Part shown: positions 15,310 through 20,195 of the stretch, piece after piece
Layout of the letters: every line of letters starts with the position of its first letter
How positions within the stretch are numbered: position 1 is the first letter of the stretch
Assembly (NCBI GenBank): GCA_029287755.1
Contig: JARFQM010000158.1
Span: 1 to 20,195, forward strand
Reading direction: 5' to 3'
DNA: 20,195 nucleotides
Source: Desulfofustis sp.
GTDB taxonomy: Bacteria > Desulfobacterota > Desulfobulbia > Desulfobulbales > Desulfocapsaceae
Made by a program: the position numbers and the translations under genes
Notes under the pieces: model-generated
Seen by the model: the letters and a program-made list of their open reading frames with translations, nothing else
What the model was told of the DNA's origin: nothing
The model's database searches: none

Positions 15310-15936
15310 ATGACGGTACATGTTGCTGATCACCCCCTCATCAATCACAAGCTCGGTCTGCTGCGCGAGAAAGACATCCACACCAAGGATTTTCGGGATC
15401 TGTCCTCGGAGGTTGCCCGTCTGTTGACCTATGAAGCGACCAAGGACCTGGAGACCCAGACCAAAATCATCGAAGGGTGGGCGGGGGAGGTCGAAGTAGA
15501 GGAAATAAAGGGCAAGAAGATTACCATCGTACCGATTCTCAGGGCCGGCCTGGGGATGATGGATGGGGTGCTGGACATGATTCCCACCGCCAAGGTCAGT
15601 GTGGTTGGATTCTATCGTAACGAAGAAACCCTGCAGCCGGTGGAATATTATGTGAAAACAACCAGTGAGATGGACAAGCGCATTGCCCTGATCCTCGATC
15701 CCATGCTGGCCACCGGGGGGACGCTGATTGCCACCATCGACACGCTCAAGCGGGTGGGCTGCAAGACCATCAAGGGGCTTTTTCTGGTGGCGGCGCCGGA
15801 AGGCATAAAAAGGGTGACCGACACCCACCCGGATGTGGAAATCTACGTGGCAGCGGTGGATGAGCGGCTCAACGAAGTCGGCTATATCCTGCCGGGGCTC
15901 GGAGATGCGGGCGACAAGATTTTTGGCACCAAGTAG
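15310..15936 (+). CDS. upp: Uracil phosphoribosyltransferase
   Basis: The 208-residue protein equals the normal Upp length and aligns end to end by eye: [12 protein letters not shown] at 8-19, [13 protein letters not shown] at 74-86, the PRPP-binding loop [12 protein letters not shown] at 127-138 and the uracil-binding C-terminus [17 protein letters not shown] at 192-208. It converts uracil plus PRPP to UMP in the cytoplasm. The start ATG follows a strong AGGAGG. It stands just ahead of the uracil permease, the classic salvage pairing, with a hairpin between the two genes. Nothing is missing or unusual in the sequence. Confidence 0.97.
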   Translation: MTVHVADHPLINHKLGLLREKDIHTKDFRDLSSEVARLLTYEATKDLETQTKIIEGWAGEVEVEEIKGKKITIVPILRAGLGMMDGVLDMIPTAKVSVVGFYRNEETLQPVEYYVKTTSEMDKRIALILDPMLATGGTLIATIDTLKRVGCKTIKGLFLVAAPEGIKRVTDTHPDVEIYVAAVDERLNEVGYILPGLGDAGDKIFGTK

Positions 15937-15987
15937 CACATTTTCTGTAGCTGCAAGAGCTGAGATTGGGATGCATGGCGTGAAAAT

Positions 15988-16014
15988 CCGCCCGCAGCCT
16001 CTGCCCGGGCGGGC
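15988..16014 (+). terminator. GC-rich hairpin between upp and uraA (weak or leaky terminator)
   Basis: CCGCCCG (15988-15994) pairs with CGGGCGG (16006-16012), extended inward by CAG/CTG around a CCT loop with a two-base bulge. Only a poor U tract (CTTGTTA) follows. It may attenuate rather than stop transcription into uraA. Confidence 0.55.
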
Positions 16015-16081
16015 TTGTTATCCGTGACGCGCAATTGCTGGAGCACATAAGTTAAATTTTACCATGGAGGAAGAGAGCAAG

Positions 16082-17401
16082 ATGGCTGTAGATGCCCATG
16101 AAACCGACTACCGACTTCGCATAGGTGATAGTTTGCTGGGAGCCCAAATGCTCTTTGTGGCGTTTGGCGCCCTGGTGCTGGTTCCGATTTTAACCGGGCT
16201 TGACCCGAACGTGGCGCTGTTCACCGCCGGGGCCGGAACCCTGGTGTTCCAGGCGGTCACCAGAGGCAGGGTGCCCGTATTCCTGGCCTCGTCCTTCGCC
16301 TTTATCGCCCCGATTATATACGGGGTTCAGACCTGGGGAATTCCAGCCACCTTGTGCGGCCTTTCTGCGGCCGGCGTCCTCTATATCATTTTGAGCTTTT
16401 TGATTCGGATCTTCGGCTCCGAGATCCTGCATCGCATTCTTCCCCCGGTGGTGACCGGGCCGGTGATTATGGTAATCGGACTGGTGCTGGCCCCGGTGGC
16501 TGTGCACATGGCCATGGGGAGAACCGGCGATGGAGCTGCCTGGCTGGTGCCTGAACCAACGGCCATGATTGTCGCCGGTATCTCGCTGGCAACAACGGCC
16601 CTGGTTGCCCTGCTGGGTAGGGGATGGCTGAGATTGATTCCGATATTATTGGGTATCGCTGCCGGTTACCTGAGCGCGCTCGTGCTTGACCTTACCGGAT
16701 TAACCGCTACCCTGCAGGCCTCCTTTGACCCGGGACAGCTGCAAAACTGGACTGGGCCTACCCTCGTTTCAATGGCCCCGGTTGCCGAAAGGGCCTGGTT
16801 CGCCGTCCCCAATTTCGTGCTCCCCGAGTGGAGCTGGGCGGCGATCTTTTTTATCGTTCCGGTCGCCATTGCTCCTGCAATCGAACATTTTGGCGATGTA
16901 TTGGCCATCGGCTCGATAACCGGCAAGGATTACCTGGAAGACCCCGGAGTCCAGAACACCATGCTCGGCGACGGACTCGCCACCTCGCTGGCTTCCTTTC
17001 TCGGGGGACCTCCGAACACCACCTACTCGGAAGTCAGTGGCGCGGTCGCGCTCACCAGAGCATTTAATCCGGCGATCATGACCTGGGCGGCAATCTGTGC
17101 CATACTGTTGTCATTTATCGGGAAGATTGGTGCTTTTCTGGCCACCATTCCGGTGCCCGTGATGGGGGGCATCATGATCCTGCTCTTTGGCATGATCACG
17201 GTGGTTGGCATCAACACCCTGGTCAAGTCGGGCAAAGACCTGACCACCCCGCGAAACCTGATCATTGTGGCAGTCATCCTGGTGAGCGGCATCGGCGGCA
17301 TGAAATTCGGTGTGGGCGGGGTTGGCATCGAGAAAATCGGCCTGGCCGGGATTCTTGGCCTTCTGCTGAACTTGATTCTGCCGCAGGAGAGAGAGGCATA
17401 G
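16082..17401 (+). CDS. uraA: Uracil permease, NCS2 family
   Basis: The 439-residue membrane protein (UraA of E. coli has 429) shows about 12-14 hydrophobic segments and NCS2 landmarks: TRGRVPVFLASSFAFIAPI at 60-78, the nucleobase-site Glu in PAIEHFGD (E268, H269), GGPPNTTYSEVSG at 308-320 with E317, and VPVMGGIMILLFG. In UraA the two glutamates at these positions bind uracil and couple proton entry. The protein imports uracil at the inner membrane and feeds Upp, encoded 145 nt upstream. Two starts are possible. ATG 16082 was preferred because GGAGGAAGAGAG lies 4-16 nt upstream; ATG 16064 adds six residues and has no ribosome site. Uracil rather than xanthine as substrate is inferred mainly from the upp neighbour. 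Confidence 0.9.
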   Translation: MAVDAHETDYRLRIGDSLLGAQMLFVAFGALVLVPILTGLDPNVALFTAGAGTLVFQAVTRGRVPVFLASSFAFIAPIIYGVQTWGIPATLCGLSAAGVLYIILSFLIRIFGSEILHRILPPVVTGPVIMVIGLVLAPVAVHMAMGRTGDGAAWLVPEPTAMIVAGISLATTALVALLGRGWLRLIPILLGIAAGYLSALVLDLTGLTATLQASFDPGQLQNWTGPTLVSMAPVAERAWFAVPNFVLPEWSWAAIFFIVPVAIAPAIEHFGDVLAIGSITGKDYLEDPGVQNTMLGDGLATSLASFLGGPPNTTYSEVSGAVALTRAFNPAIMTWAAICAILLSFIGKIGAFLATIPVPVMGGIMILLFGMITVVGINTLVKSGKDLTTPRNLIIVAVILVSGIGGMKFGVGGVGIEKIGLAGILGLLLNLILPQEREA

Positions 17402-17499
17402 GTAGGTCATTTCCAAAGGGGTTCTGAGAAGCAAATTCATGTAGGAATTTGGTCGTTTATAGGTTGCCATCCGATCTTTTAGGTTTATGTTTTTGTTTT

Positions 17500-17513
17500 A
17501 TTGTTTCGACAAT
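17500..17513. repeat. Small palindrome in the dppA upstream region
   Basis: ATTGT-TTCG-ACAAT is a perfect 5-bp stem with a UUCG loop in an AT-rich stretch about 115 nt before dppA. A CCCC-TCC-GGGG hairpin lies near 17553-17563. Either may belong to the dppA leader or an operator; no known consensus applies. The rest of 17402-17627 shows no gene. Confidence 0.35.
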
Positions 17514-17627
17514 TAGACAGTGTAAGCACCTCTTGAGAAGAGAAGCAGGAATCCCCTCCGGGGGAAGACCATAAATGACGGCGATGGTTCGCCGACCAAC
17601 CAAAACCCGAAAACAGGAGATAAAGAG

Positions 17628-19232
17628 ATGAAACCAATGAAAAGGAAGTTGCTCGCAGCGGTCTGCGGTGCGTCCCTTCTTGTTGCCGGCGCGGCAGCAG
17701 TTCAGGCAAAGACGCTCGTGTTCTGTTCCGAAGGAAGTCCTGAAGGTTTCAACCCGGCGTTCTACACCGCCGGCACAACCTTTGATGCCTCATCCAGGGC
17801 CATTTTCAACCGTCTGGTCGAGTTTGAGCGCGGTACCACTAAAATCGGGCCGGCGCTGGCCGAGAAGTGGGAGGTGTCAGATGACGGTCTCGAGTACACC
17901 TTTCATCTGAGAAAAGGCGTAAAATTTCATACCACCAATGAATTTACCCCATCGCGTGACTTCAATGCCGACGACGTGGTCTTTTCCTTCAAACGGCAGC
18001 TCGACAAGGAGCATCCCTTCCACGGCGTCACCGAAGGTGCAGAGTATGAGTACTTCAACGGCATGTCGATGCCCGATCTGCTCAAGGACGTGGTGAAGGT
18101 GGATGATTATACCGTCAAGTTCATCCTCAATCGCCCCGAGGCACCGATGATCGCCAACCTCGGCATGGATTTCGCCTCGATTCACTCCAAGGAATACGCC
18201 GACAAGATGATGGCTGCCGGCATGCCCCAGGTAATTGATCAAAAACCGGTGGGGACCGGTCCCTTTCAGCTGGTCGCCTATCAGAAGGATGCGGTTATCC
18301 GCTACAAGGCCCATCCCGATTACTGGGACGGCAAAGCGGCAATCGATGACCTGGTCTTTGCCATCACCCCCGATCCTTCGGTCCGCTACCAGAAGCTCAA
18401 GGCCGGTGAGTGCCATGTAATGCCGTACCCGAATCCCGCCGACCTGGAAGCCATGGCCAGCGATCCCGATGTCAACCTGCTCCAGCAGGAAGGACTCAAT
18501 GTCGGCTACCTGGCCTACAACACCCAGGTCGCGCCATTCGACAACCCCAAGGTTCGCAAAGCCCTGAATATGGCGATCAACAAAGAGGCGATCCTCGATG
18601 CGGTATTCCAGGGTGCCGGCAAAGTTGCCAAGAACCCGATCCCGCCGACCATCTGGTCCTATAACGACGCGGTTGAAGATGATCCCTACGATCCCGAGGC
18701 AGCCAAGGCGATGCTCGAGGCCGAAGGGGTCAGCGGTCTGCAGATGAAAGTCTGGGCGATGCCGGTACAGCGGCCCTACAATCCGAACGCCCGCCGGATG
18801 GCCGAATTGATCCAGGCCGACTTTGCCGCCGTCGGCGTTGATGCCGAGATCGTCTCCTACGAGTGGGGTGAATACCTCAAGCGCTCCAAGGACAAGGATC
18901 GTGACGGGGCAGTATTGCTGGGCTGGACCGGCGACAACGGCGACCCGGACAACTTTCTGGCGGTACTGCTGGGCTGTGACGGCGTGGGCGGCTCCAACCG
19001 GGCTAACTTCTGCTATGAGCCCTTCGAGGACCTGATCCAGAAGGCCAAGGTGGTCTCCGATATTGAAGAGCGTACCAAGCTGTACGAGCAGGCGCAGGTA
19101 GTCTTCAAGGAGCAGGCACCGTGGGCGACCATTGCCCACTCGGTGGTCTTCAAGCCGGTGCGCAAAGAAGTGGTTGATTTCAAAATCGATCCCTTCGGCG
19201 GCCATATTTTTTATGGCGTTGATCTGCAATAG
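17628..19232 (+). CDS. dppA: Dipeptide ABC transporter periplasmic substrate-binding protein
   Basis: The 534-residue precursor has a Sec signal peptide (cleavage likely after VQA27, leaving KTLVFCSEGSPEGFNPAFYT). The mature protein follows E. coli DppA nearly segment for segment: YDASS-like TFDASSRAIFNRLVEFERGTT, LAEKWEVSDDGLEYTFHLRKGVKF, NADDVVFSFKRQ, RPEAPMIANLGMDFASIHSKEYADKMM, CHVMPYPNPADLEAM, GLNVGYLAYNTQ, WAMPVQRPYNPNARRMAELIQADF and LLGWTGDNGDPDNF. The GDNGDPDNF stretch is part of the peptide-binding pocket. It delivers dipeptides (in some species also haem or 5-aminolevulinate) to the DppBCDF membrane complex. ATG 17628 follows AGGAG. A terminator and dppB follow. Confidence 0.93.
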   Translation: MKPMKRKLLAAVCGASLLVAGAAAVQAKTLVFCSEGSPEGFNPAFYTAGTTFDASSRAIFNRLVEFERGTTKIGPALAEKWEVSDDGLEYTFHLRKGVKFHTTNEFTPSRDFNADDVVFSFKRQLDKEHPFHGVTEGAEYEYFNGMSMPDLLKDVVKVDDYTVKFILNRPEAPMIANLGMDFASIHSKEYADKMMAAGMPQVIDQKPVGTGPFQLVAYQKDAVIRYKAHPDYWDGKAAIDDLVFAITPDPSVRYQKLKAGECHVMPYPNPADLEAMASDPDVNLLQQEGLNVGYLAYNTQVAPFDNPKVRKALNMAINKEAILDAVFQGAGKVAKNPIPPTIWSYNDAVEDDPYDPEAAKAMLEAEGVSGLQMKVWAMPVQRPYNPNARRMAELIQADFAAVGVDAEIVSYEWGEYLKRSKDKDRDGAVLLGWTGDNGDPDNFLAVLLGCDGVGGSNRANFCYEPFEDLIQKAKVVSDIEERTKLYEQAQVVFKEQAPWATIAHSVVFKPVRKEVVDFKIDPFGGHIFYGVDLQ

Positions 19233-19250
19233 TCCTTGACCATGTGGAGT

Positions 19251-19282
19251 AAAAGGCCGGGCTTCAAGGCCCGGCCTTTTTT
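19251..19282 (+). terminator. Strong intrinsic terminator between dppA and dppB
   Basis: A perfect 12-bp stem AAAAGGCCGGGC/GCCCGGCCTTTT (19251-19262 and 19269-19280) with a 6-nt loop is followed by a run of six T in total. Placed inside the dpp operon, it should make dppA messenger more abundant than the permease genes, common for binding-protein genes. Confidence 0.92.
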
Positions 19283-19340
19283 ATGAGCCCGTGCACATGA
19301 GTGTGCCGCGTACCCCAAGATGTCTGTTACTATCGAATAA

Positions 19341-20195
19341 ATGCTGACCTTTATTCTCCGAAAGCTGGGTGTCATCATTCCTACCTTTGTAGGGGTGACG
19401 CTGATTGCCTTCACCTTTATCAGGCTGCTGCCGGGTGATCCCGTTCTGGTAATGGCCGGCGAACGGGGAATGACGGAGGAACGGCATGCCCGCCTGATGG
19501 CGGAGTTTGGGTTCGACAAGCCGATTATCGTCCAATATGGGCATTATCTCAATGACCTCCTGCACGGTAATTTTGGTGTTTCCATAGTAACCAAGCAACC
19601 GGTGCTGGAGGAGTTTATGACGCTCTTTCCGGCCACGGTGGAACTGTCGTTGTGCGCAATTCTTTTTGCGGTTGCAGTCGGCCTGCCGGTGGGCATGATT
19701 GCCGCGGTCAGGAGGGGAACGCCTTTTGACCACACGGTCATGGCCGGGGCGTTGACCGGCTATTCAATGCCCATTTTCTGGTGGGGGCTCCTGCTCATTA
19801 TCATGTTTTCCGGAATTCTCGGCTGGACGCCCGTGTCCGGCCGTATTTCGCTGATGTACTTTTTTGAGCCGGTAACGGGATTCATGCTTATCGACAGCCT
19901 GTTGTCCGGGCAGGAGGGTGCGTTTAAATCGGCCTTGACCCATCTGATCCTGCCCACCGTCGTGCTCGGTACGATTCCGCTGGCCGTCATCGCCCGGCAG
20001 ACCCGTTCGGCAATGCTCGAGGTGCTCAGTGAGGATTATATCAGAACCGCCCGAGCCAAAGGTCTGAAGCCGTCGCGGGTGATTGGCCTGCATGCCCTGC
20101 GCAATGCGATGATTCCGGTAATCACGGTTATCGGTCTTCAGGTCGGTGTGCTGTTTGCGGGGGCTATTCTGACTGAAACAATCTTTTCCTGGCCG
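19341..20195 (+). CDS. dppB: Dipeptide ABC transporter permease DppB, 3' end cut by the window
   Basis: The frame is open from ATG 19341 to the window edge: 285 residues of an expected 335-340. It matches DppB of E. coli closely: MLTFILRKLGVIIPTFVGVTLIAFTFIRLLPGDPVLVMAGERG, AVGLPVGMIAAVRRGTPFDHT, LTGYSMPIFWWG, LTPVSGR-like WTPVSGRISLMYF, VLGTIPLAVIARQTRSAMLEVL, then the EAA loop EDYIRTARAKGLKPSRVIGLHALRNAMIPV that docks onto the ATPase subunits, and AGAILTETIFSWP. About six membrane spans are expected. No clear Shine-Dalgarno precedes the ATG, and a terminator lies between it and dppA, so expression is probably lower than that of dppA. dppC, dppD and dppF presumably follow. Confidence 0.93.
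   Translation, partial: MLTFILRKLGVIIPTFVGVTLIAFTFIRLLPGDPVLVMAGERGMTEERHARLMAEFGFDKPIIVQYGHYLNDLLHGNFGVSIVTKQPVLEEFMTLFPATVELSLCAILFAVAVGLPVGMIAAVRRGTPFDHTVMAGALTGYSMPIFWWGLLLIIMFSGILGWTPVSGRISLMYFFEPVTGFMLIDSLLSGQEGAFKSALTHLILPTVVLGTIPLAVIARQTRSAMLEVLSEDYIRTARAKGLKPSRVIGLHALRNAMIPVITVIGLQVGVLFAGAILTETIFSWP

Noticed and set aside
17877..19229. Minus-strand ORF of 450 codons across dppA
   Set aside because: Fully antisense to dppA, which matches a known family along its whole length; a GC-rich codon-position artefact.
1..20195. Mobile elements, CRISPR arrays, tRNA and rRNA genes
   Set aside because: No transposase or integrase genes, no regularly spaced repeats, and no tRNA or rRNA signatures were seen on either strand.

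Overview
The window reads as chromosomal DNA of a Gram-negative, respiring and probably anaerobic bacterium. Outer-membrane and lipoprotein genes, an AsmA-type envelope protein, two multihaem c-type cytochrome genes and a probable selenocysteine codon in one of them together suggest a member of the Desulfobacterota (Desulfuromonas/Geobacter-like or Desulfobulbus-like). That placement is an inference from gene families. I see no insertion sequence, phage, CRISPR, tRNA or rRNA.

Layout. 1-101 is the end of an EAL-domain gene. It converges on a DUF1820 gene (164-475, minus). Then come galM (831-1883), a lipoprotein endonuclease/exonuclease/phosphatase (1980-2882) and an overlapping DUF5329 gene (2882-3235). 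A putative outer-membrane barrel gene (3349-4557) converges, 11 nt apart, on a lipoprotein gene of unknown function (4569-5642, minus). After a roughly 485 nt gap lies a 1313-residue AsmA-family gene (6128-10069) with seven or eight diverged internal repeats. Next is a respiratory block: a NapC/NirT-type membrane cytochrome (10287-11732, plus) facing a periplasmic multihaem cytochrome/rhodanese fusion (11819-13942, minus) across a shared bidirectional terminator. A DMT-family transporter (14191-15105), uracil salvage (upp 15310-15936, uraA 16082-17401) and the start of a dipeptide ABC transporter (dppA 17628-19232, dppB from 19341, cut by the window) complete it.

The most important observation is at 13745-13747. 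The minus-strand cytochrome/rhodanese gene is broken by one in-frame TGA. Signal peptide and first haem motif lie before it; ten more CXXCH motifs and two rhodanese domains lie after it. The TGA is followed by an 8-bp hairpin with a GUU loop beginning 17 nt downstream, which fits the bacterial SECIS layout. The simplest reading is a 707-residue selenoprotein with Sec at residue 66, 11 haem sites and a C-terminal tandem rhodanese with one intact active-site cysteine. Standard gene callers would split it or lose its signal peptide.

Functionally, the NapC/NirT-like protein would take electrons from membrane quinol and pass them to periplasmic cytochromes, of which the selenocytochrome-rhodanese is the obvious local candidate. 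A rhodanese domain and Sec in the same protein suggest sulfur- or selenium-oxyanion or sulfane-sulfur chemistry, but the substrate cannot be read from sequence. The intergenic regions upstream of both cytochrome genes share two 10-bp motifs and each carries a long-spaced inverted repeat, hinting at common control.
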